Shown here piece by piece: positions 28,051 to 37,876 of a DNA stretch of 64,000 nucleotides. The notes under the pieces are model-generated. The model searched no databases. It was not told where the DNA came from and was given only the letters and a program-made list of their open reading frames with translations. The translations under genes were made by a program, and so were the position numbers. Origin of the DNA: Armatimonadota bacterium (GTDB lineage Bacteria; Armatimonadota; UBA5829; DTJY01); assembly GCA_017993055.1 (NCBI GenBank), contig JAGONM010000009.1, positions 1 to 64,000 of the forward strand, given 5' to 3'. Positions within the stretch are counted from its first letter, which is position 1. Each line of letters begins with the position of its first letter.

Positions 28051-29499
28051 ATGGCACACTTCAGCCATCGCTCGTGCTATGTGAACTTCGCGGAGCATCT
28101 GCAGAATCACTGGAACCCGAACATGTACTATCCCGGCGCGCCGAACCGCTGGTCGATGGACGACTGGGCGCGCTTCCTCAAGATGCTCCATGCGTACGGC
28201 TTCAACTGCTTCGAGTACTGGCTCGTCCCGACGCTCTACGACCGTCGCGCACTCGACGGCGGCGGCATCTACGCCGAGTTCGCCTCCACCATGCGCCGGG
28301 TGAACGAGATCGCGCACGACCTCGGCATGAAGACCAAGATCATCAACCCGCCGAACACCATCGGCCCGGACTGGTTCTTCGCCTGTCCCAACGTGCCTGA
28401 GGAGAGGAAGCTGATCCTCGAAATCTGGCGGCACTGGATGACCGAGCTTGCCGGCACGGACATCATCGGCATCTTCCCCGGCGACCCGGGTGGCTGTAAC
28501 CGGTTCGGTTGCACGCACGAGACCTTCATCGACCTCTGCCTCGACCTGACGGAGATCGTCAGCGAAGTGAACCCTCGCGCCCGCATAGAGATCGGCACAT
28601 GGGGCACCCCGTTCTCCGGCTGGGGTACGGACCTGTGGAGCGTCCCGGACTGGGACGGCACCTGGGATATGCTGGTCGAGGCGAAGAATGCGACTCCCGA
28701 AACGCCGGCCGCCATCTGGAACGGGAAGCCTCCGCGCGCAGAGGCGGCCATGGAGTATCTGATCAAGCGCCTCCCCGAGTTCCCGAAGGACACGATGGTG
28801 GCGATCAACCTCGGATTCAGCCCCGACGGTGATGCGACCTACGGAGGCGACGCACGTCCGTATGCCCGCGAGGTGGCGAGGATCAGACCGATCACGACGT
28901 GGGACTACTCGGCGGCGGAAGGTGAGTTGATCAACTACCCGCACTGGCGGCTTCCGAGAATGGCATCGAGGCGTCGAGAGGAACGTGCATGTGGTTACTC
29001 CGGCGGGATGTCGTACACCATGACGCCGAAGCTCAACCTGATGAGCCTCTACGCCGCGGGTCGGTTCTTCGCCGACCCCGATGCCGATCCGGACGTCGTC
29101 TCCAGGGAGTTCTGCGCCAAGGTCTTCGGCAAGGAACATGCGGAGATGGGTGAGCTGTTCGAGGCGTTCGAGGTCGTGCAGGGCTGGGGGCATTATCCCA
29201 GGCGCAAGTGGTCGAAGGATGGGCTCGTCGAGAAGTACGACCTGATGATCGAGCACCTGGAGGCGGCGGATATGTCGAAGTGCGCGCTCCCGCTGTTCCC
29301 CGACCCGGAAACCTATCGAGAGGACCTGCTCTGGTTCGCCCGCAGGTTCCGCGAGATGGCCGGCCCCGAGCCGGACCGCGAACGCATTCGGCAGGAGTAC
29401 TGGGAGAAGTCGCTCTCGATCTACGACTCGATCCGCATGTCTGTAGACCAGCGAGCCCACGCCGCCGCCCAGGGCTTCTCCCAGATCCTGTCTGGCTGA
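28051..29499 (+). CDS. uncharacterised TIM-barrel-like protein
   Basis: This 482-residue cytosolic protein has no signal peptide. Blocks such as YGFNCFEYWLVPTLYD, IIGIFPGDPGGCNRFGCTHETFIDLCLDLTEIV and WDYSAAEGELINYPHWRLP suggest a barrel with acidic and tryptophan-rich loops, as in glycosidases (GH67/GH20-like layouts), but no family is recognised firmly. The start is 1 base after the stop of the UroD-like gene, so the two are surely co-translated. A role in processing an unusual sugar or uronate is an inference from context. Confidence 0.6.
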   Translation: MAHFSHRSCYVNFAEHLQNHWNPNMYYPGAPNRWSMDDWARFLKMLHAYGFNCFEYWLVPTLYDRRALDGGGIYAEFASTMRRVNEIAHDLGMKTKIINPPNTIGPDWFFACPNVPEERKLILEIWRHWMTELAGTDIIGIFPGDPGGCNRFGCTHETFIDLCLDLTEIVSEVNPRARIEIGTWGTPFSGWGTDLWSVPDWDGTWDMLVEAKNATPETPAAIWNGKPPRAEAAMEYLIKRLPEFPKDTMVAINLGFSPDGDATYGGDARPYAREVARIRPITTWDYSAAEGELINYPHWRLPRMASRRREERACGYSGGMSYTMTPKLNLMSLYAAGRFFADPDADPDVVSREFCAKVFGKEHAEMGELFEAFEVVQGWGHYPRRKWSKDGLVEKYDLMIEHLEAADMSKCALPLFPDPETYREDLLWFARRFREMAGPEPDRERIRQEYWEKSLSIYDSIRMSVDQRAHAAAQGFSQILSG

Positions 29500-29532
29500 T
29501 CTGCGGACGCACGCCGTCCTACGGAGGAACAC

Positions 29533-32500
29533 ATGAGGATTCTTACCCTGATACTCGGGCTGATGCTTGCGAATACAGCCGCCGGAGCCGCGGGGAGCGA
29601 CATGAAACAAGACCCGATCACCACCATAACGACATTGAAGACGCAAGTGCCCGACACGCTGATCGTGGAGAACGGCGTCGCGAGGGCGGAGATCGTCGTG
29701 CCGGATGTATCGGAATATCGGGAACTTGGGAAACAGGTCCAGGACGCGGTGAAGTCTGCGACGGGAGCCGAGCTTGCGGTCCGCACGGACTCGGAAGTCG
29801 CCAGCAAGTACGGCGTACTCGAGGCGACGCCTTCGAAAAGCATTGTCCTGCTCGGCAATATGGAGACGAGCAATCTCGCGTCGCTGCTCTACGCACGTAA
29901 GCTCATCTGCGAGGACGCACTCTACCCCGGCAAGGGCGGATATACTGTCCGCACGATCAACGACCCGTGGGGCAACGGGGCAAACGTCATCCTTCTCGGC
30001 GGGAGCGATCTCGACGGCGTGTCGCGTGCGGTCGAGGCGTTCGGCGCCTCGATGCCGAGGGGCTCAACAATGGGGTATTCCTGCGCGCTGAGAATCGTCT
30101 TGGGCGCCGAGTTGGCGGCGCGGTTCAAGGACCTGGTGACCGAGCCGACGGACGCGGAGATCGCAGAGCAGATCAAGGCCGCCGACAAGGCGTTCCGCGC
30201 AGGGGCTCATACAGGTGTCATGCCTTACATCACAAATGCGGGAGCATGGTATCTCCGCACGGGACGCGACGGGTATGCCAGGCTGTTTCGCGAGATGGTT
30301 TTTCTCGCTCACGACCTCTACAAGCAGAACCTCGGCACGTACGGCGGTCCCTGGGGCATGGACGCGGACTTCAGATTTGCTGACTTCATCGCAACGTGGG
30401 ACAGCGTGGAGGAATCGCCGGCACTCAGCGACGATGATCGTCTGAGGATTGTCAACATTATCCTCGAGTACATCCGGTACTGGGAGAGCTACTGGAGCAT
30501 CACTCCCGTTCTCACGCCCGGACTGCGGAACAACCATACAACGTTCACAAGCCTTGGCTTCATGTTCGCGGCAGACTACTTCGCAAAGTATTACGATCTC
30601 CCGCAGGCGTCACACTGGACCGCCCTGGCCGACGGGTGCTTCCAGTCGCAGGCCAGGTCGTTCAAGCCCCAGGAGGACTCGAACAGCTACCAGTGGATAA
30701 CGCTGAACCACATGATGACCTATGCCCTGGCACGCCCGGACCCATCCTATATCACCTCCGGCAATGCGCGGATCGGCGCGGACCTTGCGATCATGACGAT
30801 GGACAACCTGGGATACCAGGTCAGCTTCGGCGACGTCGGATCGTTCCATGGAGGAAACATAGAGATGTACCTTTGGCGTTCGCTCGCCGCTATGGAGCGC
30901 GACGGGCGGTACATGTGGGCCTATCTGAAGGGTAACGAGGTGAGGCCGAACGCGGGCATGAGCGCTTACCAGAACTCCGTCGAGCCGTCCGAGCCTCGAG
31001 ACCTGCTTGGAGTCAAGTGGCTTCCCACCGATCCGATGTTCTACGCGCATCACAACGGAAGCGGGACCGTCCCACAGAAACACACCTTCGAGAAGATCTC
31101 ATTCCGTACCTCTTTCGACGTGGAGAAGCCATACCTGCTCCTCGACGGGATCAGCGGCTGCGGGCACGGACACAGCGACGGCAACTCCGTGCTGAGGTTC
31201 AGCGACAAGGGGCGCATCTGGCTCGCCGACTGCGACTACATCAAGTCACAGCCGAAGTACCACAACATGATCACCGTCTACCGCGACGGGCAGTCGTTCC
31301 CATTGCCGACGTTCTCCGAGCGCGAGATCGTCGCCGACCTCGGTCGAGTCGCGTTCACACGCACCACGACGCCCGGGTGTTCCGGCGCGGACTGGAGCCG
31401 GAACATCCTCTGGGACAAGGGTGACACGTTCGTCTTCATGGACAAGATCGAGGCGAAGGTTGCCGACGAGTTCAGTGTGCGCTGCTTCTGGCAGGCGCTG
31501 GGCCAGCCGGAGATGGACGGCAGCAGCCTCACCGTGAAGCAGAACGGTCCCGCCATGACGATCCACAACCTGGACGGTTCGCGCCTTCGAACATGGGACG
31601 ACCCCGTCATCGGCAAGAACTGGTCTGCCTACAAACAGGCCGAACCGATCATCCGGGTCCTGCAGCAGATCAAGACCAAGCGAATGGACGCCGCCGAGAG
31701 CATCTGCTTCATGAACGTCGTCTCGACGCAGAAAGAGGGTGCACCGCCGGTAGAAGCGGAGCGGGTCAGCGACACTTCGATACTGCTTGGCAGCGGGAGA
31801 GACCGCTCTCTCGTCGGCATAGGGTCGGGGAGTAAGGAGATCGCGCCAGGCATCTCCACCGACGGCGCCATGTACTGGCTGAACGGTGGCTGCATTGCAG
31901 TCGGGCAAGCCACGATGCTCGCTCTCAGCAATCGGACTGTGTTCAGTACCGACAACCCGGTCTCGGTGGAACTAGAGCCGGGTGGACGCGTTACCGTCTC
32001 CACGGACGAGCCGGCAACGACCAGGATCGCTGCGGGAAAAGACGGACTTCGCCTCGGCGGCAAGCACATGAAGGGCAAGACCGACGGCGGTCTGACCAGC
32101 GTGTTCATCCCCGCAGGCAGGAGCGTGATCGAGGGCGCAGCTCTCCCAGCGGCGTTCGCCATCAAGTTCCCGAGGCCGAAGCCGGCGGAACGGCCGTCGG
32201 CCGCGACCGCGACGGACAACGTCAAGAAGCTCATGAGGAGCGGCGGATTCCGTGCGGCGGTCGGTACCGAGAAGCTCGTCTGTCTCGCGTCGGACACGGA
32301 CGGCGTCTGTGTCGGGAGTGACACAGGCAGGGTGTATGCCGTCTCCGCCGATGGGACAGCGGGTTGGACGTTCGACGCGGACAGCGAGATCAAGGCCCTC
32401 TGGATCAGCAAACTGGCGAAAGATGAACCGAAGAGGATCGCTGTGGGAACCGCCGGCTCGACAGTCTACCTGCTCGACGAGAACGGCAATCAGCTCTGGA

Positions 32501-33291
32501 AGCAGGAACTGCCGTACTACAAACGCGACGCGAAGGTCGTTTACTTCTCATCTGCGGATCTCTGGGGCGACGGCAACCGGGCCCTGATCGCAGGTTCGGA
32601 GAACTGGCACCATTACGCATTTGACTCGAAGGGGGCGCAGCTCTGGAAGTACGAGAGCGTCCATGCGTCGACCGCCGGCACACCAACGGACCTCGACGGG
32701 GACGGCAGGGAGGAGTACATCGCGGGGACGGAATACTACTGGTGGCACGGCGTGAGCCCGACGGGTGAGCGGCTCTGGCAGTACCGAACCCCGACCGGCC
32801 CGCGCGCGACCTGCGTGGTCGCCGGCAGGATCATGAAGGATGCGGCGCCGACGGTTCTCTTCGGAGGTGCGGACGGCAACATCCACGCCGTCGATGCGGA
32901 CGGCACTTCGAAATGGCGTTTCAACACCGGAGACGAGATAACGGGAATCGCTCTCTGCGACCTAGACGGCGACGGGCTACCGGAGATCGTCGCCGGGTCG
33001 CTCAGCTTCAGCGTCTGCGCGGTTTCCGGCGACGGCAGGCGCGTCTGGCGAAGGGATATCGAAGAGCCGGTGAGAGCACTCGTAGCGGCTGATATGGACG
33101 GTGACGGCAGAGATGAGATATGCGTTGGTGGGGAGGACGGCAGGATTGTCGTGCTGGACAGGGAGGGCCGCGTGACTGCCGAGTGGCGCGCGAGCAGCGG
33201 AGTGAAGGCCTTGTCCGTGATATCCGGGGCGCGCGACAAGCTCGCGTGCATCACGGCGGACGGGACTCTAACGGTGCTGGGAGATCATTGA
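29533..33291 (+). CDS. exported heparinase-like protein with FG-GAP/PQQ-type propeller
   Basis: This 1252-residue exported protein has signal peptide MRILTLILGLMLANTAAGA. Residues of about 200-480 are helical-toroid-like (RLRIVNIILEYIRYWESYW). Residues of about 540-760 resemble the heparinase II/III beta-sandwich (SGCGHGHSDGNSVLRFSDKGRIWLADCDY, with His and Asp). From about 860 the protein is a propeller with repeated calcium-type loops TDLDGDGREE, CDLDGDGLPE and ADMDGDGRDE. It is probably a polysaccharide lyase; the substrate is unknown. GGAGG lies just before ATG 29533. It closes the UroD-like gene run and overlaps the convergent STAS gene by 7 bases. Confidence 0.72.
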   Translation: MRILTLILGLMLANTAAGAAGSDMKQDPITTITTLKTQVPDTLIVENGVARAEIVVPDVSEYRELGKQVQDAVKSATGAELAVRTDSEVASKYGVLEATPSKSIVLLGNMETSNLASLLYARKLICEDALYPGKGGYTVRTINDPWGNGANVILLGGSDLDGVSRAVEAFGASMPRGSTMGYSCALRIVLGAELAARFKDLVTEPTDAEIAEQIKAADKAFRAGAHTGVMPYITNAGAWYLRTGRDGYARLFREMVFLAHDLYKQNLGTYGGPWGMDADFRFADFIATWDSVEESPALSDDDRLRIVNIILEYIRYWESYWSITPVLTPGLRNNHTTFTSLGFMFAADYFAKYYDLPQASHWTALADGCFQSQARSFKPQEDSNSYQWITLNHMMTYALARPDPSYITSGNARIGADLAIMTMDNLGYQVSFGDVGSFHGGNIEMYLWRSLAAMERDGRYMWAYLKGNEVRPNAGMSAYQNSVEPSEPRDLLGVKWLPTDPMFYAHHNGSGTVPQKHTFEKISFRTSFDVEKPYLLLDGISGCGHGHSDGNSVLRFSDKGRIWLADCDYIKSQPKYHNMITVYRDGQSFPLPTFSEREIVADLGRVAFTRTTTPGCSGADWSRNILWDKGDTFVFMDKIEAKVADEFSVRCFWQALGQPEMDGSSLTVKQNGPAMTIHNLDGSRLRTWDDPVIGKNWSAYKQAEPIIRVLQQIKTKRMDAAESICFMNVVSTQKEGAPPVEAERVSDTSILLGSGRDRSLVGIGSGSKEIAPGISTDGAMYWLNGGCIAVGQATMLALSNRTVFSTDNPVSVELEPGGRVTVSTDEPATTRIAAGKDGLRLGGKHMKGKTDGGLTSVFIPAGRSVIEGAALPAAFAIKFPRPKPAERPSAATATDNVKKLMRSGGFRAAVGTEKLVCLASDTDGVCVGSDTGRVYAVSADGTAGWTFDADSEIKALWISKLAKDEPKRIAVGTAGSTVYLLDENGNQLWKQELPYYKRDAKVVYFSSADLWGDGNRALIAGSENWHHYAFDSKGAQLWKYESVHASTAGTPTDLDGDGREEYIAGTEYYWWHGVSPTGERLWQYRTPTGPRATCVVAGRIMKDAAPTVLFGGADGNIHAVDADGTSKWRFNTGDEITGIALCDLDGDGLPEIVAGSLSFSVCAVSGDGRRVWRRDIEEPVRALVAADMDGDGRDEICVGGEDGRIVVLDREGRVTAEWRASSGVKALSVISGARDKLACITADGTLTVLGDH

Positions 33292-33647
33292 CCTGCGGGG
33301 CGATCGTTCACTGCAAGCGCCTGCCGCGCCGCATCGAGATCGTTGGTCACTACGAAACCGGGCAGCAGTTCGGGGTGAATCAGGCGGAAGATCGCTTGAA
33401 CATCCGGGTTCGAAAGGCAGAGCGCCAGTACGCCGTCCTGAGTCCGCAGGCGCTGATAGGCCGATATGACCGCCTGTATGCCGGCGCTGTCAATGTAAGT
33501 GACGTCGCACAGGTCCACGAGCACGCCTGTAGGCGATTGGGAGACCGCAACGTCGAGCGCCTCGATCATCCTGCCGACGTTGCTGAGGTCCACTTCGCCG
33601 CAGACCTTGACCGCCGCCGGGGTGCCCGGTACTGACTGAACATCCAT
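33285..33647 (-). CDS. STAS-domain anti-sigma factor antagonist
   Basis: This 120-residue protein of the RsbV/SpoIIAA type binds and titrates an anti-sigma kinase when unphosphorylated. The phosphorylatable serine is in VTYIDSAGIQAV. ATG 33647 has GAGG 8 bases upstream. It is the last gene of a phosphatase-kinase-STAS cassette, 71 bases after the kinase gene. Confidence 0.88.
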   Translation of the reverse strand: MDVQSVPGTPAAVKVCGEVDLSNVGRMIEALDVAVSQSPTGVLVDLCDVTYIDSAGIQAVISAYQRLRTQDGVLALCLSNPDVQAIFRLIHPELLPGFVVTNDLDAARQALAVNDRPAGQ

Positions 33648-33718
33648 GCTGATACCTCGTCGCCCTCTCTGCGCCAACGGTTATTCTGTTGATCGGACTC
33701 GGACGGAGAGTGCCGGGA

Positions 33719-35080
33719 TCACCACACGGCGCCGCAACTGTTGCTGGGTAGTCCGGGATGGTCGCCCGCCGGCACAAGCTCCATCTCAAGCCCCACCACC
33801 GTCCCGTCGGGGCCGGTATAGAGATAGACCCTGTCGGCGAAAGAGATCATCACCTTGTAGCCCATACCAAGAGTACCCGCCGTAGAGTACCCGGGGGCCA
33901 ACGCGACCTCAGGCAGGTTCAGTTCGCCGATGCCAGGCCCCTCGTCGGACACGAGGACTATCACCCGGCCCGCAACCCGGTGCAGAGTCGCCGTGCCTCC
34001 ACCCGCGTGCTTCAGCGCGTTAGTCAGCGCCTCGCCCAGGCATATCGAGAAACGCGACAGTCTCTCTTCATCCAGCCCGGCCGCCTCGCATGAGTCCGAT
34101 ACCTCGCGCCTTATCCGCCCGAGATCGGCCGCCGTCGTGATCGCCCAGCACTCCTCCGGGTAGCCGGCGAGAGTCTCGATGTCGCTCCGATCCATCGTGA
34201 GGAGCTTCCCGCCGGTCGCCGCGAGTAGCGTCCGCCGGTAGAAATCCACCCGCTGATTCTCGACCTCGTGCAGTGCGTCGGCGGCCGCCTTGCGCTCAGT
34301 CACGTCACGGAAGTAGACAGAGAGACCCTCGGCGGACGGGTATGCATGAATCTCGAACCATTTCGCGAACGGAGGATAGTATTCCTCGAATGAAGCCCTG
34401 ACGTGCCCTTCCATGGCAGCCATAAGATTTGCTCGTATCGGGGTGCCCGAGACCTCCGGGAACTCTTCCCAGAAGCTGCGCCCGATCAGATCATCGGGCT
34501 CTCGACCTAGCGCCAGTCCGGCCTCGGCATTTACGTAAGTCAACCGCCACTCGGTATCAACGGCAAAGAAGGCATCCGTGATGCTCTCGAATATGTTCCT
34601 GATCCGCTCGTCCGACTCCATGACCCTCAGCGCCAACCTGTGCGCCTTCCTGCGCGAACGGCGAACCATCAGCGCACCGGCAACACCTGCCCCGCTTCCC
34701 AGAAGGAGCGCCACCAGACTCGCCCAGCCTTCCTCGGTTGAAGCGATCGGCCACCATTCGACGCGCATTTCCGCGAAGAGCCCGCTGAAAAGTACAAATG
34801 AAGCTGCAAAGGCGAGCAAGGCCGGACCCAGACCGAACCAGTACGCGACGGCCGTGGTAGTCAGGAAGTAGAAGACCGGAAAATGCGCTAGGGGCAAGAA
34901 CCGGTTGATCAGGAGAAGCGCGGCAGTGAGACCAGCCGGTATCACAAGCGATGCTGCATATGCTATCCACGCCGGCCATTCCTGCCCCTGAAACGCACGC
35001 CTCAATGCATCGGCAGCCAAGGGCAGACTGCCCGATGCTTCTCGCGTCATCCCTCTCACACGTTCCCCTACACGCTTCAC
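33719..35080 (-). CDS. membrane PAS sensor with RsbW-type anti-sigma kinase domain
   Basis: This 453-residue protein starts with four membrane helices of the DUF4118/KdpD type (about 35-140). A PAS domain (about 155-270; FESITDAFFAVDTEWRLTYVNAEAG) follows. The C-terminal HATPase_c_2 kinase (about 325-445) has N-box GEALTNALKHAGG, G1 VSDEGPGIG and G2 GTLGMGYK. There is no phospho-accepting histidine box, so it should phosphorylate a STAS protein rather than act in a two-component relay. It may hold a sigma factor inactive at the membrane. It is encoded between its phosphatase and antagonist partners. Confidence 0.85.
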   Translation of the reverse strand: MKRVGERVRGMTREASGSLPLAADALRRAFQGQEWPAWIAYAASLVIPAGLTAALLLINRFLPLAHFPVFYFLTTTAVAYWFGLGPALLAFAASFVLFSGLFAEMRVEWWPIASTEEGWASLVALLLGSGAGVAGALMVRRSRRKAHRLALRVMESDERIRNIFESITDAFFAVDTEWRLTYVNAEAGLALGREPDDLIGRSFWEEFPEVSGTPIRANLMAAMEGHVRASFEEYYPPFAKWFEIHAYPSAEGLSVYFRDVTERKAAADALHEVENQRVDFYRRTLLAATGGKLLTMDRSDIETLAGYPEECWAITTAADLGRIRREVSDSCEAAGLDEERLSRFSICLGEALTNALKHAGGGTATLHRVAGRVIVLVSDEGPGIGELNLPEVALAPGYSTAGTLGMGYKVMISFADRVYLYTGPDGTVVGLEMELVPAGDHPGLPSNSCGAVW

Positions 35081-35097
35081 CGACTAAGTTCCTCCAC

Positions 35098-36537
35098 TCA
35101 CTTACTGGTCTTCTGCAACTCACCAGAGCACTGCTCGACGACGACAACCGCCGAATCGTCCTGCAGCCTCCCGTCGGCATGCTCCCGCGCCGAGTCCATT
35201 ATCGCGGCAGCGAGTTCCTGTATGCTTGATTCGAGTTTCCGGCTGACACACTCGAGCAGCCCCTCCACCCCGAACATTCGCGATCCCCGGCATCTTGCTT
35301 CCGTGATCCCATCCGTCACCAGAACGATCCTGTCGCCCGGGTTGAGGCGAAGGCTGTCCTCGGGGTACTCGATGCTCTCCGATATGCCCAGCGGAAGCCC
35401 GGGAAGCCTGATCGACCGCCAATCACCGTCGGCGGTGATCAACAGCGGCCGCTCGTGGCCCGCGTTCGAGTACGACACGGCACCGATGCGGCTGTCTATA
35501 ACCGCGAAGAAGGCGGTCAGCATCCCGGACTGCTCAAGCCTGTCCCTGCAGAGCGCCCTGTTCGCCAGCGTCATCACACGCCCGGGACGGGGATCGAGGT
35601 AGACGTAGCTCCGGATGGAGTATCGGGCCGCCGCGACCCGTATCGCGGCCTCGAGTCCCTTGCCCGCAACGTCGCCTATCAACACCGCGATTCGCCCATG
35701 GGCGAGCGAGTATATGTCGTAGAAATCGCCGCCGACGGACGCCTCCTCCAGGGCGGACTTGTACTGAACCGCAAACGCGTAGTCACCGATGCGCTCGGGT
35801 ACCTTTGGAGGTATCAGCGCCTGCTGCAGTATCTGCGCTATTCGGTGCTCGCGTTGATAGAGCTCATCGCGCCTACGCTCAATCTCGAACCGCTCGCTGA
35901 TGTCGCGGAATATCGTCGCCGCGCCAACCACGCGACCCCGCGAGTCGCTGACCGCCGACGCGCTGACGCTTATCGCTCTTTCGAGCCCGGACGGGCTGAT
36001 CAGCCTGTACCTCACGTCGCGCAGCGTTTCCCCGGCGAGCGCTCGAGAAGTCGCTTCCTCCCGCCTGGACATCGGCCGGCCCGACATCGTCTCGAAACGA
36101 CACTTCTCAACGCACTTCGAGAAGTCCTCGCCATCCGGGGCCTCGAAATATGCGCGAGCGGCGGAGTTCGCAAGCAGCACCTCACCCTCGGTGTCCACGA
36201 AGATCGCCGCGTCCGTGATGCTCGAAAAAAGCGCTTCCAGTTCCGCAGCGTGCCTGATCGCCTCCGCGCGCACTTTGTCGGAAGCACGTCTGCGCTTCCT
36301 GCCGGGAGCCTCCGCCATTACCGGCGCCCTAGCCAGTATCTGAAACGTCGAACCGTCCAGGGCGGACGGGTCCACTATGACCCTCTCGCATCCACCGGCA
36401 TGGTGCCTATCTATAGCTTCCGGCAAGGATGAGACGACCTCGACCCTGGCAATGTCATCAGGATCGAGACCCGCGCGGCCGATGCTTGCCGCGTCGCCTA
36501 CGATCAGAATCGTACCCTGCATGGAGTCAGTATCCAC
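35098..36537 (-). CDS. PAS/SpoIIE-type serine phosphatase (RsbU-like)
   Basis: This 479-residue protein has a short receiver-like N-terminal domain (IVGDAASIGRAG; IVDPSALDGS) without a clear phospho-acceptor. A PAS domain (about 95-215) follows. The PP2C phosphatase domain (about 240-470) has EEASVGGDFYDIY, LIGDVAGKGLEAA, LVTDGITEA and DDSAVVVV as metal-binding motifs. It should dephosphorylate the STAS partner and release the sigma factor. The start could be 36537 or the internal ATG at 36522; neither has a strong ribosome site. Confidence 0.85.
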   Translation of the reverse strand: MDTDSMQGTILIVGDAASIGRAGLDPDDIARVEVVSSLPEAIDRHHAGGCERVIVDPSALDGSTFQILARAPVMAEAPGRKRRRASDKVRAEAIRHAAELEALFSSITDAAIFVDTEGEVLLANSAARAYFEAPDGEDFSKCVEKCRFETMSGRPMSRREEATSRALAGETLRDVRYRLISPSGLERAISVSASAVSDSRGRVVGAATIFRDISERFEIERRRDELYQREHRIAQILQQALIPPKVPERIGDYAFAVQYKSALEEASVGGDFYDIYSLAHGRIAVLIGDVAGKGLEAAIRVAAARYSIRSYVYLDPRPGRVMTLANRALCRDRLEQSGMLTAFFAVIDSRIGAVSYSNAGHERPLLITADGDWRSIRLPGLPLGISESIEYPEDSLRLNPGDRIVLVTDGITEARCRGSRMFGVEGLLECVSRKLESSIQELAAAIMDSAREHADGRLQDDSAVVVVEQCSGELQKTSK

Positions 36538-36687
36538 GGGTGTCTTGCCACCATCTCCAGGCTACCTCGCAAGAGAGTGCTCTGCCGGGTGCTGGAAGTG
36601 CTTGGCGCGCGGGGATGGAAACGGTCGGTGCGAGGTCGGTCCGGTCTCGTTGCGTTTCGCCCGCGGCCAGGCTGTTTCTAAACCTGT

Positions 36688-36712
36688 ATACCCGCCGACG
36701 GGAGATTCTAAC
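36688..36712 (-). promoter_or_regulatory. possible sigma-B-type promoter of the partner-switching cassette
   Basis: On the minus strand GTTAGA (36712-36707), a 13-base spacer and GGGTAT (36693-36688) resemble the sigma-B pattern GTTTAA-N12-15-GGGTAT. It lies about 150 bases ahead of the phosphatase gene, in the 223-base gap after the oxidoreductase gene. Confidence 0.35.
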
Positions 36713-36760
36713 CAGAAGAAGATGAGTTCGGGAGCTGAAGCGGTGCGCCTCTTCGAGGGG

Positions 36761-37774
36761 TTACCTGGCCTGACGGAGAGCCTCGAGAGCGGCCGCGAGG
36801 GCCGCGACTCCATCGGCGCCTGAAGGCAGGCCGCGCAGTTCGCCCGCGCGAACGCTCTCAGCGAATAGGGTATACATGGTATCGAAGGCCTTGGACTTGC
36901 CCTCGACGGGAATACGCCGGCACTCGCCCTTCGTGTAGACGCTCAGTTCCTTGCGGTCCTCGCAGCCTTCGATCGAGCACTGCCAGTCCACCTGGCTGAG
37001 CATTCCCTCCGTTCCGATAAGATCGTAGCGGAGGTTTGCCTCGTGGCAGGGGGTGTTGTGCGTGTAGGCCCAACCGTTTTCGTTCAGGACCAGGACACCG
37101 TTCTCCATACGGCAGGTTGCGATGACGTGATCAGGGTTCGGCCAGTCCTCGACATACGTCCCTCTGGCGTGGATCTCGGCGTACTCGGACCTGGAGAGCC
37201 AGCGCGCGAGGTCAAAGTAGTGGATTCCGCAGTCAACGATCGGGCCCAGCCCCTCGGTGATCAGCATCTCGTACCGATCTTCACCGGCCCATCGGCCGCC
37301 CATCCAGTTGCCTACACAGCGAATCACCTTCAACTCGCCGATAGCTCCCGAATCGAGGAGACGCTTCATCTCGGGTATCGCCCCGGAATGGCGCAGCTCG
37401 AAGTTGATGGCGAAGAGTTTCCCTGCCTTCTCCATCGCTGCGACCATCTCACTTCCCAACTCGACGGTCGGCGCGATAGGCTTCTCGGCTAAGACGTGCT
37501 TACCGGCGGCGGCGGCATCCATCACGACAGGATGGTGAGCGGAGAGGGGCACAGCTATGCCGACGGCCTCGATGTCATCGCGGGCCAGGAGGTCGTGGTA
37601 ATCGGCATAGACGGCATCGAGACCGTAGGTCTGGCTAAGTTCCCGGAGGCAGGCCTCATCGAGGTCGGAGATCGCGACGAGTTCCACCACATCGGAGAGC
37701 GAGGCGAGCGCGGGAAGATGGCCGTAACACGCCACGGTGCCGCAGCCGATCATGCCGATACGCAGTCTATCCAT
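36761..37774 (-). CDS. Gfo/Idh/MocA-family oxidoreductase
   Basis: This 337-residue NAD(P)-dependent sugar or inositol dehydrogenase-like protein has the Rossmann loop IGMIGCGTVACYGHLPAL at the N terminus. EKPIAPTV contains the family lysine, and VDCGIHYFDLARW carries the catalytic-type Asp/His. ATG 37774 is preceded by GGGGGC; upstream in-frame residues do not match the family. It is separated from secG by a terminator. Confidence 0.88.
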   Translation of the reverse strand: MDRLRIGMIGCGTVACYGHLPALASLSDVVELVAISDLDEACLRELSQTYGLDAVYADYHDLLARDDIEAVGIAVPLSAHHPVVMDAAAAGKHVLAEKPIAPTVELGSEMVAAMEKAGKLFAINFELRHSGAIPEMKRLLDSGAIGELKVIRCVGNWMGGRWAGEDRYEMLITEGLGPIVDCGIHYFDLARWLSRSEYAEIHARGTYVEDWPNPDHVIATCRMENGVLVLNENGWAYTHNTPCHEANLRYDLIGTEGMLSQVDWQCSIEGCEDRKELSVYTKGECRRIPVEGKSKAFDTMYTLFAESVRAGELRGLPSGADGVAALAAALEALRQAR

Positions 37775-37815
37775 CTTTGCCCCCCATGCGATGCGCACGA
37801 CGCGCCCCAATCGCC

Positions 37816-37848
37816 AAAAAACCGGCCATCCGCGTGGAAATGACCGGC
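37816..37848 (-). terminator. intrinsic terminator after secG
   Basis: Read on the minus strand, CCGGTCAT and ATGGCCGG pair (one G-U) around a 10-base loop, and TTTTTT follows at 37821-37816. It ends the secG transcript before the oxidoreductase gene. Confidence 0.8.
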
Positions 37849-37876
37849 TCCTGAGCTTAAGAACCGCAGCCGGACG

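Noticed and set aside
28018-29646. 542-codon open frame opposite the barrel-like protein
   Set aside because: Arg/Val/Asp-rich shadow translation without domain features; the plus-strand gene has coupled starts and neighbours.
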